From Pontiella sulfatireligans (lineage in GTDB: Bacteria > Verrucomicrobiota > Kiritimatiellia > Kiritimatiellales > Pontiellaceae), in contig NZ_CAAHFH010000002.1 in assembly GCF_900890705.1 (NCBI RefSeq), positions 2,241,458-2,305,457 of the forward strand: a stretch of 64,000 nt of DNA. Direction: 5' to 3'. Within the stretch, counting starts at the first letter, position 1; each line of letters opens with the position of its first letter. Below are positions 9,410 to 18,993 of this stretch, in pieces. The notes beneath the pieces were generated by a model that searched no databases, was not told the origin of the DNA, and was given only the letters and a program-made list of their open reading frames with translations. The position numbers and the translations under genes were made by a program.

Positions 9410-10858
9410 ATGACAACGATGTTCAGCAAGAGATTTGTAGCTGTAGGGTTAATCGTCTTGAGTGGTTGCTTCAGTGCCGATGGAGCAAAGGATCAGAACG
9501 AGAATTGGAACCTTCCCAAGGTGGTCGAGGCGACGGCGAGTGATAAGACGAAGGTGAAGTATCGCGAGGTAAAGGATGCGCTACCGATTCGTAAAACGAA
9601 GTACATGATCCGGGTTCCGGAAAACTGGAACGGCACGCTCCTGAATGATCTGGATTATTGCAAGAAAGCCGATTCCTACATGAGCATGTTGCTGTTGGAA
9701 AAAGGATATGCCCTGTCGGGAACGGTCCGCCGGCCGGATCGGGGGCAAAGCTATGATCCTGCCCACGAGGCCCACGACTTTATCTGCATCTTTGATATCT
9801 TCGAGTCCACGTTTGGAAAACCGAAGCGGATTATTCAGCTGGGATGTTCCGGCGGTGGGACGGTGACGCTTTCCATGGTCGAAAAATATTCGGATCGGAT
9901 CGATGGCGGAATTGCGGCGTGTGCGGCAACGAGTCAGTGGATGGCCAACATGCATCTGGATGGATTGTTTGTGATGCAGTCGCTGATTGCGCCGGAGCTG
10001 CCGATTGTTGATCTGGTCGATTACGAAAATCAGAAACTTGAAGCACTCGGGGAGAAATGGAAAGTGGCCATCGATGAAGCACAACAGACGCCTGAAGGAC
10101 GTGCCCGCATTGCCCTCGCGATAACCATTGGTCAGTGGCCGGCATGGGGCGGTCGTGGTGAGGCTCCGGTTATAAAGCCGGACCCGACGAATGTGCGTGC
10201 CCTGCAGGAGAGTATGTGCCATAGCATGGCCATGCTGCTCCCCAACAGCAGGACCAAGGGAACCACCATGCTGGAACGTGCAGGCCGTGGGCAGCTGAGA
10301 TCAAATGTCGGGTTGGATTATGCGGAACTCTTTGAAAATGGAAATACGCACTATAAAGCCGCAGTAAAATCCCTCTATCAGGAAGCAGGTATACGGATCG
10401 AAGACGATTTGAAAACAATCAATGCCGCTCCGCGTATCAAATCGGATCCGGCGGCGATTAAATATTGGAGTGCGTTAGGGCGCACGCATGTTGGAGAGCC
10501 GAAGGTGCCCCTGCTTCGAATCCATACCAGCGGAGACGGCCTGGTTTATCCGGTGCTGACGCAGGGCTATGAAGAGCTGGTTCGGCAAAAGGGATATTCA
10601 GATCTGTTCCGCAGTGCCTATGTCGACAACTGGGGACATTGCATGTTCAGTACGGGAGAATGGTTGGCTTCCATTGAAACGGTGATGCAGCGCTTGGATT
10701 CCGGAGTTTGGCCGGACACCGATCCTGCTTCCATGAATGAACGGGCAAAGCAATTGGAACCGCTCTCTAAAACCCGTTTCTTCGATTTCCCGGGAGTGGA
10801 ACAATTCAACCGCGCCTGGGTTCCAACGGTGAATGATTATATGGGTACACAGGAATAA
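9410..10858 (+). CDS. Exported lipoprotein alpha/beta hydrolase
   Basis: 482 residues. The signal ends in the lipobox LSGC (Cys20), so the enzyme is probably membrane-anchored. The nucleophile elbow GCSGG (Ser147) and candidate acid and base residues (Asp376 in SGDGL, His410 in NWGHC) give a complete Ser-Asp-His set in alpha/beta-hydrolase order. It sits 12 bp after a sulfatase behind a GGAGG site and is the last gene of that run, so a role in removing ester groups (acetyl, or a ferulate-like acyl) from the polysaccharide is plausible but not shown. No closer family name is claimed. Confidence 0.75.
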   Translation: MTTMFSKRFVAVGLIVLSGCFSADGAKDQNENWNLPKVVEATASDKTKVKYREVKDALPIRKTKYMIRVPENWNGTLLNDLDYCKKADSYMSMLLLEKGYALSGTVRRPDRGQSYDPAHEAHDFICIFDIFESTFGKPKRIIQLGCSGGGTVTLSMVEKYSDRIDGGIAACAATSQWMANMHLDGLFVMQSLIAPELPIVDLVDYENQKLEALGEKWKVAIDEAQQTPEGRARIALAITIGQWPAWGGRGEAPVIKPDPTNVRALQESMCHSMAMLLPNSRTKGTTMLERAGRGQLRSNVGLDYAELFENGNTHYKAAVKSLYQEAGIRIEDDLKTINAAPRIKSDPAAIKYWSALGRTHVGEPKVPLLRIHTSGDGLVYPVLTQGYEELVRQKGYSDLFRSAYVDNWGHCMFSTGEWLASIETVMQRLDSGVWPDTDPASMNERAKQLEPLSKTRFFDFPGVEQFNRAWVPTVNDYMGTQE

Positions 10859-10921
10859 ATTAATAGGCATAGGGGCTATGTAGTCTGATAGTGAGGTGTG
10901 TCCTCCCTTTGGATCTATTTC

Positions 10922-10945
10922 TTTTGGCTAGTTTGACCGTAGTCC
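10922..10945 (+). promoter_or_regulatory. Recurrent TTGGCTAG element, copy 1
   Basis: TTTTGGCTAG-TTTGaccGTAGTCC lies in the 158-bp gap before the oxidoreductase-sulfatase pair, about 85 bp upstream of the GTG at 11017. Similar strings occur upstream of the genes at 14312, 32940 and 48761. It may be a promoter or activator element; its nature is unknown. Confidence 0.35.
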
Positions 10946-11016
10946 ATAGCGGTGTATTCTATTTGGAAATCGTAATATTTCTGTGTGGAAGGCACGGGAT
11001 ACATAAGGAGACGAAT

Positions 11017-12360
11017 GTGAATTTGACGAGAAGAACAGGTTTGTTTGCGGGCGCAGCGGCAACAGCTGGAATGTTAGTGCCGGGTCGTGTGTTAGGTGCG
11101 AATGGGAAGCTGAATGTCGGCATTGTCGGGGCGGGCGGCATGGGGCGTATGTGCGTTGGAGTGTCCGGCGGACAGAACATTGTTGCTTTTGCCGATGTGG
11201 ATGCGGTGCGTGCTGCGCCTTCATATCAGAAACACCCCAATGTTCCGGTTTTTACCGATTTCCGCAAAATGCTGGATAAGCATCATAAGGAACTGGATGT
11301 GGTGCTGATTTCAACTCCGGACCATACTCACTTTGCTTCGACCCTTGCGGCTATGGAACGCGGGCTGCATGTATTCACCCAAAAACCGCTGACCCACGAT
11401 ATCTGGCAGGCGCGTACGCTCCAGAAAGCAGCGCACCAGTACGGCGTTAAAAATGTGATGGGCAACCAAGGGCGTTGCTTTGATGGAATTCGTCAGATCA
11501 AGGAATGGATTGATGCAGGATTGCTCGGCGATGTGACCGAAGTTCACGCTTGGACGGTTCGACCTTACCCAGGTTGGGGCAGTCCGGATGGTCCTTTCCC
11601 GCGCCCGAAACAGCCCATTCCGGAAACGTTGGATTGGGACAACTGGCAGGGCCCGGTTCCGCACCGTGACTATAACGAATGCTACCTTCCGAATAACTGG
11701 CGCGCCTGGTGGGACTTTGGCAACTCAGCCATGGGCGATATTGGTTGTCACTTACTGGATTCGGTCTATTGGGCCTGTGATCTGACCGGCCCGGTTTCTG
11801 TCAATTCGGAAGCCGATGTGTTTAATGAGCAGGTTACGGGGCGTGACGGTATCGTTCGGTTTAAATATCCGGCCCGTGGGAAACATGTGCCACTCACGGT
11901 TCACTGGTATGAAGGCGGGCTGAAGCCGGATGTGCCGGAAGGATTTGATTATGGTACCGAGCTGCCGAATGAAGGTATTCTGATTAAAGGAACAAAACGC
12001 ACGATTTATCATCCCGGTATCCGCGCGGATAATCCGGTAATTCTGATGAGCCGGAAAGACTGGTACACCTTCCGAAAAACCGAACTGCCGGAGCCAACCA
12101 TTCCGCGTCTGAAGTCCAAGAGCCCAGTGGCCGAACTGTTTAATGCGATCAAAGGCGGCCCGAAAGTAGGCTCGGACTTTGACTACGCAGCACCGCTGAC
12201 GGAACTCTGTTGCTTGGGTGGCATTGCTCGCCGTACGGGTAAACAGCTCGACTGGGATCCAGAGAAAATGGAGTTCAAAGATGCGAGTCTGAATAAATAC
12301 ATCAAAGCTCCGGTCCGTAAAGGTTGGGATGCCGGCGAAGACCTTTGGAGGCAGAGATGA
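11017..12360 (+). CDS. Tat-exported Gfo/Idh/MocA family protein
   Basis: 447 residues if started at GTG 11017, which has AAGGAG 6 bp upstream. The longer open frame back to 10891 has no ribosome site and would place residues before the Tat signal. The N-terminus LTRRTGLFAGAAATAGML is a twin-arginine signal, implying folding with cofactor before export. A Rossmann motif GIVGAGGMG follows the signal, then STPDHTH and the lysine-containing TQKPLTHD (EKP-like) motif of the family. Members are NAD(P)-dependent sugar oxidoreductases, or GH109-type glycosidases using NAD. Either could modify released sugars in the periplasm. It overlaps the next sulfatase by 4 bp (ATGA). A paralogue is at 22041. Confidence 0.9.
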   Translation: MNLTRRTGLFAGAAATAGMLVPGRVLGANGKLNVGIVGAGGMGRMCVGVSGGQNIVAFADVDAVRAAPSYQKHPNVPVFTDFRKMLDKHHKELDVVLISTPDHTHFASTLAAMERGLHVFTQKPLTHDIWQARTLQKAAHQYGVKNVMGNQGRCFDGIRQIKEWIDAGLLGDVTEVHAWTVRPYPGWGSPDGPFPRPKQPIPETLDWDNWQGPVPHRDYNECYLPNNWRAWWDFGNSAMGDIGCHLLDSVYWACDLTGPVSVNSEADVFNEQVTGRDGIVRFKYPARGKHVPLTVHWYEGGLKPDVPEGFDYGTELPNEGILIKGTKRTIYHPGIRADNPVILMSRKDWYTFRKTELPEPTIPRLKSKSPVAELFNAIKGGPKVGSDFDYAAPLTELCCLGGIARRTGKQLDWDPEKMEFKDASLNKYIKAPVRKGWDAGEDLWRQR

Positions 12361-13742
12361 TGCGGAAACTGATTTCAGTTGTTTGGGTGATTGCAGCGGT
12401 TTGTACTGCATTACAAACAGTGGCTGCTCCGAAAAACTTCATCATTATTTTGGCGGATGATCAGGGGTATGGGGATCTGAGCTGTTTTGGTTCCAAACGG
12501 ATTCAGTCGCCGAACATTGATCGGCTGGCGAGTGAAGGAATGCGAATGACGCAGTTCTATATGGCGTCATCGGTCTGCTCTCCATCGCGGGCCGGCATGT
12601 TGACCGGGCGCATGCCCAAACGGGTAGGAGTGCCAAGGGTGTTGTTTCCGCATTCCACGACCGGGCTGCCGCCGGAAGAGGTGACGATTGCAGAAATTCT
12701 CAAAACGAAAGATTACGCTACGGCGCTTGTGGGTAAATGGCATTTGGGTCACCAGAAACAATTCCTGCCTACCAACCAAGGTTTCGATTCATACTTTGGA
12801 ATTCCGTACAGCAACAACATGTCAACGTCACCTGATCTAGCCGTTGCGAAGAACGTGAAGTTTGCACAGGGCTGGACTGCGGATAAGCTGAAGCAGGATC
12901 TAGCCGCAATTAAGGCCGATTCTAAATCAAGAAATAATCTCGCGCCGCTGATGCGAGGCAACGAAGTGATTGAATATCCCGTGGACCAGAGCCAGCTCAC
13001 AAAGCGCTATACTGAGGAGGCCGTTCGTTTCATTCACGAGAACAAGGATCGCAGCTTTTTCCTGTACCTTGCTCACGCGATGCCCCACGTGCCCATCTTT
13101 GCATCTGATGCGTTCAAAGGATCCGGCGAGAATCCATTCTGCGATTCTATCCATGAAATTGACTGGAGCGTTGGTGAAGTGATGAAAGCCTTGAAAGACA
13201 CGGGGCTCGATCAGGATACCTTTGTTATCTACACCTCCGACAACGGACCGGCAAGCGCTGGGTCGGCGGGGCCTCTGAGAGGAAGAAAGTTTATGACCTT
13301 TGAAGGCGGTGTTCGTGTGCCGACGGTGATCTGGTCACCCGGTGAAGTTCCGGCCGGTGTCGTCTGCGATGAAATGGTGTCGGCACTGGATCTTCTTCCT
13401 ACCATTGCCGGTTATGTCGGCGCCAAAATTCCGGTCGACCGTGTTTATGATGGACAGGATGTTGCCGATCTCCTTGCGGGGAAAACCGGCACCTCTCCAC
13501 GTAATGTGAACTATTACTACCAGGCCACGCAGCCGGATATTGATGGGATACGCGTGGGGGACTGGAAGTTCCTGCACAAGGGCGGTCGAAATAGAAAGGG
13601 CCAGAAACCGCGAACCTTTGAACCGATGCTTTTCAACCTCAAGGAAGATCCTCGAGAGAAGAATAATTTATATAAATCCAATCCGGAAAAGGTTGAGGAG
13701 CTGAAGAAAAAAATGAACGAGTTCGACGCGTCGATTAAGTGA
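12357..13742 (+). CDS. S1 sulfatase (CSPSR)
   Basis: 461 residues from the ATG at 12357 (GGAGG at 12347-12351), with signal peptide ending near VAA. ADDQGYGDL metal motif, CSPSR (Cys74) in SSVCSPSRAGMLTGRM, GKWHLG and TSDNGP are all present, so it should be catalytically competent. It is translationally coupled to the Tat-exported oxidoreductase by an ATGA overlap. No other domain is present. It is closest in style to N-acetylgalactosamine-6-sulfatase/arylsulfatase-A-like enzymes. No clear terminator follows; 569 bp without a confident gene come next. Confidence 0.94.
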   Translation: MMRKLISVVWVIAAVCTALQTVAAPKNFIIILADDQGYGDLSCFGSKRIQSPNIDRLASEGMRMTQFYMASSVCSPSRAGMLTGRMPKRVGVPRVLFPHSTTGLPPEEVTIAEILKTKDYATALVGKWHLGHQKQFLPTNQGFDSYFGIPYSNNMSTSPDLAVAKNVKFAQGWTADKLKQDLAAIKADSKSRNNLAPLMRGNEVIEYPVDQSQLTKRYTEEAVRFIHENKDRSFFLYLAHAMPHVPIFASDAFKGSGENPFCDSIHEIDWSVGEVMKALKDTGLDQDTFVIYTSDNGPASAGSAGPLRGRKFMTFEGGVRVPTVIWSPGEVPAGVVCDEMVSALDLLPTIAGYVGAKIPVDRVYDGQDVADLLAGKTGTSPRNVNYYYQATQPDIDGIRVGDWKFLHKGGRNRKGQKPRTFEPMLFNLKEDPREKNNLYKSNPEKVEELKKKMNEFDASIK

Positions 13743-14311
13743 AATAGTAGCTACTGAGTTTATTCAACGCAAAGGTACAAAGGACTGTAAGCGTCCGACT
13801 TTTCACCCCTGTTCGGAGTCACGGGCGGCTTTCCATTCTGCGGGGGTGTAGTCCTTAGCGGTAGGGTTGGTCATGTACGGTGAATGGATTCTGGGGTTAT
13901 TGGAAGGAACGGTGTACCAGCCTGACAAGAGGTCACATTTGTGTGACATGAGTGGCATTTTCGTTCGAGACGTTATTGCATGTCGCAGTGCGGGGCCGCC
14001 GAGACGGCGACGATACTTACCGCAGGTGTTTTTCCTGCCCTTTTTGGGGAGAAATCTTTCAAACATTGGAAAAACAAATCCCGAGCTCATTCGGAACGCA
14101 GCTGGAAGCATCGCCTGCGGTTCCCGGGGCGAAGCAGTGCTGGGTAACTCCTTCTTGTTCTTTTGGCTAGGTTTCTTCCTGTACTAAAAATCCCGATATT
14201 ATCGTTCCTTGTGTAGTCGCCTTTAGCGCGCAGGGAGCTGGGGCTCTTTGTAATGAATGCGGGGGTATGCCGGCGAGTCTCTGCAACTGAGAAATCAAGA
14301 GGAGTCAAATT
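13743..14311 (+). other. 569-bp gap without a confident gene
   Basis: The longest reading is a minus-strand frame (14111-13803) whose last about 55 residues, ending TPAEWKAARDSEQG, look protein-like but have no ribosome site or recognisable family. It may be a decayed gene end. The gap also contains the dyad GTCACATTTGTGTGAC (13932-13947), a copy of the TTGGCTAG element (14161) and the leader of the 14312 gene. No RNA gene was recognised. Confidence 0.4.
14161..14185 (+). promoter_or_regulatory. Recurrent TTGGCTAG element, copy 2
   Basis: TTTTGGCTAGGTTTCTTCC lies about 140 bp before the sulfatase start at 14312, matching the elements at 10922 and 48662 over TTGGCTAG(G)TT. Confidence 0.35.
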
Positions 14312-15946
14312 ATGAATAAAAAGTTAGTACTATCAGGTGCGCTTCTGCTGGTTACAACCGTTGCTCAAGCGACGACGAAGCCCAACGTGGTCATTTTCTT
14401 TGCGGATGATATCAGTGCGCGCGAGTTTCCGGTTTATGGAAGCTCGGTTTGGACGGCGCCCGATGCGTCGAACACATCCGACCCGAAGTATCGGGCCAAA
14501 ACGCCCGTGATGGACAAGCTGGCACAGGATGGCTGCTGGATTAAAACGGCCTGGGCTTCCGTGGTGTGCAACCCGAGCCGCGCCATGATGATGTCGGGGC
14601 GTTATGCCTATATGACCAAATGGTGGAACAATGGGGACCGGGGCCGCGGCCACGATGAAAACGGCAAGCTGGTCAACACCTGGCCGGTCTACATGAGTTC
14701 TCCGCTGCTGATCGGGCATGTGGCGCAGAAGGCGGGCTATGGCACGTATTGGTCCGGCAAAACCCAGATGGCTGGCAGTTATAAAAAGCACGGCTTTGAC
14801 GAAGGCTGTTTTACGCCCGGTGGCCTGAGCGATAATGATAATCCCTACACCGACTTTAAGCACAGGCCCATCAAGGGCACAAAAAAGGAAGTTATCAATG
14901 TGGATACCGGCAAGCCGGTGGAAACCTATTGGCAACACGGCTGGTATTGGTATCCGCATGTGAAGTTGATGAATCACCCGACCGCTCCTGGTGAAATTGT
15001 CTGGTGGCCGAATACGCCGGAGGCAAAGAAAAACTTCGGCCCGCACACCTATGGTCCGGATGTGGAGCTGGACTTTGCATTCGATTTCATGGAACGGAAG
15101 CACACAGAAGGCAAGCCGTTCTTTGTCTACCACACTTCTCATCTCGGGCACGATGCGTTCAACTGGCTCGATCCGGACTACAAAAAGTGGCCGAAGAGCA
15201 AATGGCCAAATGCGCCGATCGTAAAGTGGGACGGCAAGAAGTACGCCCGCACCGAGCCGAGGATCACCGGAGACAAGGGGGAGTATGATACGCACGGAAC
15301 CGTAACCGAGCCGGGGATCCATAATCATATTAACTATATCGATTACCAGATCTGGCTCTATCAGCAAAAGCTGGAAAAGATGGGGATCGCCGATAACACC
15401 GTAATCATTGTCTGCGCCGACAACGGCACCAGCGGGTATGGAAAGATCAGCCCGGAGGTGCAGAAAGGCTGCCACATCCCAATGATCATCTATGCGCCGG
15501 GCATGAAAAAACACGGCGAGCAGGATGTGCTGATGAGCGTGGCGGACGTTATGCCGACCATTGCCGATCTCGTCGGTTACAAGATTCCGGAGGACTATAA
15601 GATCGACGGAAAAAGCATGGTTCCGTTTCTGTTCTCCGACCAGAAAGAGCACCGCGACTGGATCTACAGCTATCGCGGGCCGGAGCAGTTTATTCGCGGT
15701 AAGAAGGTGCTCAAAGACGGCCGGGGCAAATGGTTTGATGTCTCGACTGATCAAGACGATCTGATCAGCTTTGATGAAATTAAAAACTGGGGGGCGGTAT
15801 TGGAAGTGCACCGGGCCGAGCAGGAAAAGCTGCTGGAAATTCTGCCGACTTATGATCTCTATTTCGACGAGTACAATGAACCGGGTGTTACGGACTCTCC
15901 AAACCGGAAAACTAAAAAATATTACCGCAAGACAAAGGACTCATAA
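14312..15946 (+). CDS. S1 sulfatase, GKTQM clade (CNPSR)
   Basis: 544 residues; signal MNKKLVLSGALLLVTTVAQA; AGAGGAG upstream. The formylglycine site is CNPSR (Cys86), where most relatives have a small residue after Cys; the core CxPxR is intact. FADD, GKTQM and CADNGT match the proteins at 3913 and 6319, as does the 'KWWNNGD' segment after the active site. A lysine-rich tail (KTKKYYRKTKDS) is unusual among the sulfatases here. It is first in a six-gene run with short gaps, including an exported flavoprotein 15 bp downstream. Confidence 0.94.
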   Translation: MNKKLVLSGALLLVTTVAQATTKPNVVIFFADDISAREFPVYGSSVWTAPDASNTSDPKYRAKTPVMDKLAQDGCWIKTAWASVVCNPSRAMMMSGRYAYMTKWWNNGDRGRGHDENGKLVNTWPVYMSSPLLIGHVAQKAGYGTYWSGKTQMAGSYKKHGFDEGCFTPGGLSDNDNPYTDFKHRPIKGTKKEVINVDTGKPVETYWQHGWYWYPHVKLMNHPTAPGEIVWWPNTPEAKKNFGPHTYGPDVELDFAFDFMERKHTEGKPFFVYHTSHLGHDAFNWLDPDYKKWPKSKWPNAPIVKWDGKKYARTEPRITGDKGEYDTHGTVTEPGIHNHINYIDYQIWLYQQKLEKMGIADNTVIIVCADNGTSGYGKISPEVQKGCHIPMIIYAPGMKKHGEQDVLMSVADVMPTIADLVGYKIPEDYKIDGKSMVPFLFSDQKEHRDWIYSYRGPEQFIRGKKVLKDGRGKWFDVSTDQDDLISFDEIKNWGAVLEVHRAEQEKLLEILPTYDLYFDEYNEPGVTDSPNRKTKKYYRKTKDS

Positions 15947-15961
15947 AGAGGAGGAAGGACG

Positions 15962-18900
15962 ATGAAAATTGCTGAAGGATATTCAAAACGGGTGTGTGCG
16001 CTGCTGTCATCGATATTGACCATTGCTTCAATGGCCGGGGCGTCGAGCGATGTTCGTGCCCATTGGACGATGAATGATGGTGCTGGAACAGATTTGACGG
16101 ACAGCTCAGGAAATGGAAATACGCTGGTCGGCAAAAATTTTGCATATAGCCAGGGGCTGAACAGTGCAGCCGTCTCCCTGAAAACCGACGGCGAACTCCG
16201 CGCCGAAAACAGTGAGAGCCTGAATCCGGCCGATGCGATCACGGTTGAAGCGTGGATTCGCCCCTGGGAACCGAATTTTCAGGATTCTCCTACCTTTGTT
16301 TTTAAAGATGGATCGTATGTGCTGAGCTTTGTTCCCGGCAAAAAAGTCGGGTTCCGGTTGTGGGTGGGCGGGAAAGAACATTTACTGAGCTCCAAAAAAA
16401 CCGATTGGAAAAAATCGGTCTGGTATCATGTTGTCGGGGCTTACGACGGCAGGAAGATGCGTTTGTATGTTGATGGTAAGCTGGACAACGAAGTTCCAAT
16501 GTCTGGAAAAATTGATGCAAGCGATTCGCCGGTCTTCGTTGGAACCGCGAATGGAAAGCACTTCCTCTGGAATCCGATCGATGAAGTACGGATTTTCGGC
16601 CGGGCGCTTGCTGTGGATGAAATCAATAAAGCCACGCTGGCTGGAAAGTTTGAAGCAGAGCGTATGGACGCCCGGCATGCCGCGTTTTTTCACAAGGGTG
16701 AAAAGCGAAAGCCGAAGGCCGTGGTTCCGGGCTATATCTGGGTCGATGCGGAAGATTTCGATGAGTATGGCGGCTGGTGGATGGAAACCCAGTTTGTTCC
16801 GCAGGTCGGTTCGCCCTATATGCTCGCAGCGGGCACCGGGGAACCAGTGGAAGACGCGGTTACCACCGTTAATGTTGAAAAACCGGGAACCTATAAGCTG
16901 TGGGTGCGCAACCGCAACTGGGTTAAGGATCACAATCCGGGCACATTCAATGTGTCTGTGAACGGGAAAAAATCGGATACCGTATTCGGCACCGAACCGA
17001 TTGAAGAGTGGGTCTGGCAGGATGGCGGAATCTTTGAGCTGGAAGCCGGAGACGTTGAACTGAAGCTACACGACCTGACCGGTTGGTATGGCCGTTGCGA
17101 TGCGATCATTTTAACGCGCGACATGTACTATATTCCACCGTTTGTGCTCGAGGGCTACAAGGGTGAACAACGCCGCCTGACCGGTCGCGGAGCCGCCGAA
17201 AAGACCGAGGGCGATTACGATGTGGTTGTGGTGGGCGCAGGAGCTGCAGGTATCAATGCGGCAATTTCTTCGGCGCGCATGGGGGCTAAAACTGCGCTGA
17301 TCCAGAACCGTCCAATGATTGGAGGAAACAACAGCACCGAAATGGGCGTGCCGATTCTTGGCCCGGCGGACTTTGGCAAGAAGAATGCCCGAGAGGGCGG
17401 CCTGAACGAAGAGATCGGCCGGTTGCGCTCTTTCAATTTTATGCAGAAGTGGAGCAATGGCGCCGAGGTGATTGCGGCAGGGGAAAAGAACCTTACGATT
17501 TTCCTCAACACCCACGTCTATGACGTTGAACGCACTGAAGGAAACCGCATCGTGGCGGTGCGCGCATTCGATATGATTGACGGTCACCTAAGCCGTTATG
17601 AGGGCAAGCAGTTTATCGACTGCACGGGCGATGCCTGGGTCGGCTACTATGCCGGTGCCGAGCTGATGCGCGGCCGCGAGCCCCGCTGGATGTTTAATGA
17701 AAGCAATGCGCCCGAAGAAGCGGACATTATGACGATGAGCGGTGCACTGATGCATTCCCATACGCTCGGGTACAACAGTGTGGATACCGGGAAGCCGGAG
17801 CCGTTTTCCGGTCCGGACTGGGTGTGGGATCTTTCCTTCAATACCACCAATCTGCAGGCCCGCAAAGGCTATGAGAAGACACATAAGAGCGGTTCATGGT
17901 GGCATGAGAACCGGAATGATGTAGATGATCTGTGGAACCCGGAAGCGGCGCGCGACGGATTGATCCGCGTGAGCGTAAGCTATTGGGACTGGATAAAAAA
18001 TGTCTCAGACAGCAAGGAAAAGGCGGCCAACCGCAAACTGCTGCCTTTGCCGGTTACCAATGCCAAGCGTGAAACCGTGCGTCTGGTCGGCGATTTTGTT
18101 CTTAAACAGGATGATCTGGTAGAAACAGTATGGTTTGAGGATGCCATTGGTCATGGCGGCTGGGGATTGGATATCCATCATCCGGATGCCATTTTTTCAA
18201 CGGAAGGGCCCTTCGACTTCAATACACATATATCCATGTATAATGTTCCTTTCCGTATGCTCTATTCAAAGAATGTCCCGAACCTCATGATGGCTGGGCG
18301 CAATGTTTCCTGCACACATGTTGCTCTGGGTACGGTGCGAGTGCAGGGCACAACGGGCATGATGGGCCAGGCGGTCGGAACCGCTGCGGCCATGTGCGTT
18401 CGTTATGGAACCGACCCGCGCGGCATCTACCAAAAGCATATCACCGAGCTTCAGCAGCAGCTGCTGAAGGATGACCAGTATATCATTGGCCTGCGGAACG
18501 AAGACCTTAACGATCTGGCGCTGGACGCGGGCGTCTCTGCTTCCAGCGAAAAGTCGGCCTTGTTCAGCGCGCAGAATGTGCTCAGCGGCGTTTCCAGAAT
18601 TGTCGGCGATCAAATGAATATGTGGGCATCGGATCCGGCTCAGGACATGCCGCAATGGCTCGAGGTAAAATTCCGCAAACCGAAAGAAGTCAATGCGGTG
18701 TACCTGACATTCGATACGGATCTGAACGATGCCAAGCGCGCTACATGGGAATGGAAAGACGATGAACGCATGCCTCCCGAATGTGTCCGCGATTATCAGG
18801 TGCAGCTCTTTGACGGTTCAATCTGGACCACGGTTGCTGCAGTGACGGGCAACTACCAGCGCCGTCGTATCCACCGTTTCCCTTCGACCAAGGCATCGAA

Positions 18901-18976
18901 AATCAAGGTGGTCGTCAACGCAACGAACGGTGATCAGTCTGCACGTGTTTATGAAGTCCGTGCCTACAACGAATAG
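15962..18976 (+). CDS. Exported LamG-CBM-like-FAD oxidoreductase-F5/8C fusion
   Basis: 1004 residues behind a strong GAGGAGG site, with a signal-like N-terminus (hydrophobic about 10-26). Domains in order: LamG/concanavalin-like (about 33-225), a beta-sandwich resembling CBM6/35 (about 255-390, 'VDAEDF...GWWMET'), an FAD-binding oxidoreductase of the FAD_oxidored type (about 418-825) with dinucleotide motif GAGAAG at 425-430 and a late 'NLMMAGRNVS...GTTGMMGQAVG' flavin-binding block, and a C-terminal F5/8C (discoidin)-like domain (about 835-1004). A flavoenzyme flanked by three carbohydrate-binding-like domains suggests oxidation or beta-elimination of a polymer or oligosaccharide outside the cytoplasm. 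The reaction is unknown. If exported by Sec, the cofactor would have to load outside; no Tat motif is seen. Confidence 0.85.
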   Translation: MKIAEGYSKRVCALLSSILTIASMAGASSDVRAHWTMNDGAGTDLTDSSGNGNTLVGKNFAYSQGLNSAAVSLKTDGELRAENSESLNPADAITVEAWIRPWEPNFQDSPTFVFKDGSYVLSFVPGKKVGFRLWVGGKEHLLSSKKTDWKKSVWYHVVGAYDGRKMRLYVDGKLDNEVPMSGKIDASDSPVFVGTANGKHFLWNPIDEVRIFGRALAVDEINKATLAGKFEAERMDARHAAFFHKGEKRKPKAVVPGYIWVDAEDFDEYGGWWMETQFVPQVGSPYMLAAGTGEPVEDAVTTVNVEKPGTYKLWVRNRNWVKDHNPGTFNVSVNGKKSDTVFGTEPIEEWVWQDGGIFELEAGDVELKLHDLTGWYGRCDAIILTRDMYYIPPFVLEGYKGEQRRLTGRGAAEKTEGDYDVVVVGAGAAGINAAISSARMGAKTALIQNRPMIGGNNSTEMGVPILGPADFGKKNAREGGLNEEIGRLRSFNFMQKWSNGAEVIAAGEKNLTIFLNTHVYDVERTEGNRIVAVRAFDMIDGHLSRYEGKQFIDCTGDAWVGYYAGAELMRGREPRWMFNESNAPEEADIMTMSGALMHSHTLGYNSVDTGKPEPFSGPDWVWDLSFNTTNLQARKGYEKTHKSGSWWHENRNDVDDLWNPEAARDGLIRVSVSYWDWIKNVSDSKEKAANRKLLPLPVTNAKRETVRLVGDFVLKQDDLVETVWFEDAIGHGGWGLDIHHPDAIFSTEGPFDFNTHISMYNVPFRMLYSKNVPNLMMAGRNVSCTHVALGTVRVQGTTGMMGQAVGTAAAMCVRYGTDPRGIYQKHITELQQQLLKDDQYIIGLRNEDLNDLALDAGVSASSEKSALFSAQNVLSGVSRIVGDQMNMWASDPAQDMPQWLEVKFRKPKEVNAVYLTFDTDLNDAKRATWEWKDDERMPPECVRDYQVQLFDGSIWTTVAAVTGNYQRRRIHRFPSTKASKIKVVVNATNGDQSARVYEVRAYNE

Positions 18977-18993
18977 ACTGCAGGAGTGAGAGG

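Noticed and set aside
10891..11016. Longer N-terminus for the first oxidoreductase
   Set aside because: It has no ribosome site and would bury the twin-arginine signal. GTG 11017 has AAGGAG at the right distance.
13932..13947. GTCACATTTGTGTGAC as a CRP-type site
   Set aside because: The half-sites are in the opposite order to the TGTGA-N6-TCACA consensus, and the site is 360 bp from the next gene.
13803..14111. Minus-strand 102-codon frame in the 569-bp gap
   Set aside because: The C-terminal half looks protein-like, but there is no ribosome site, no family and no partner gene. It is kept only as a possible gene remnant within the gap entry.
14333..15811. 492-codon minus-strand frame
   Set aside because: It is antisense to a clear sulfatase whose catalytic motifs are in the other strand.
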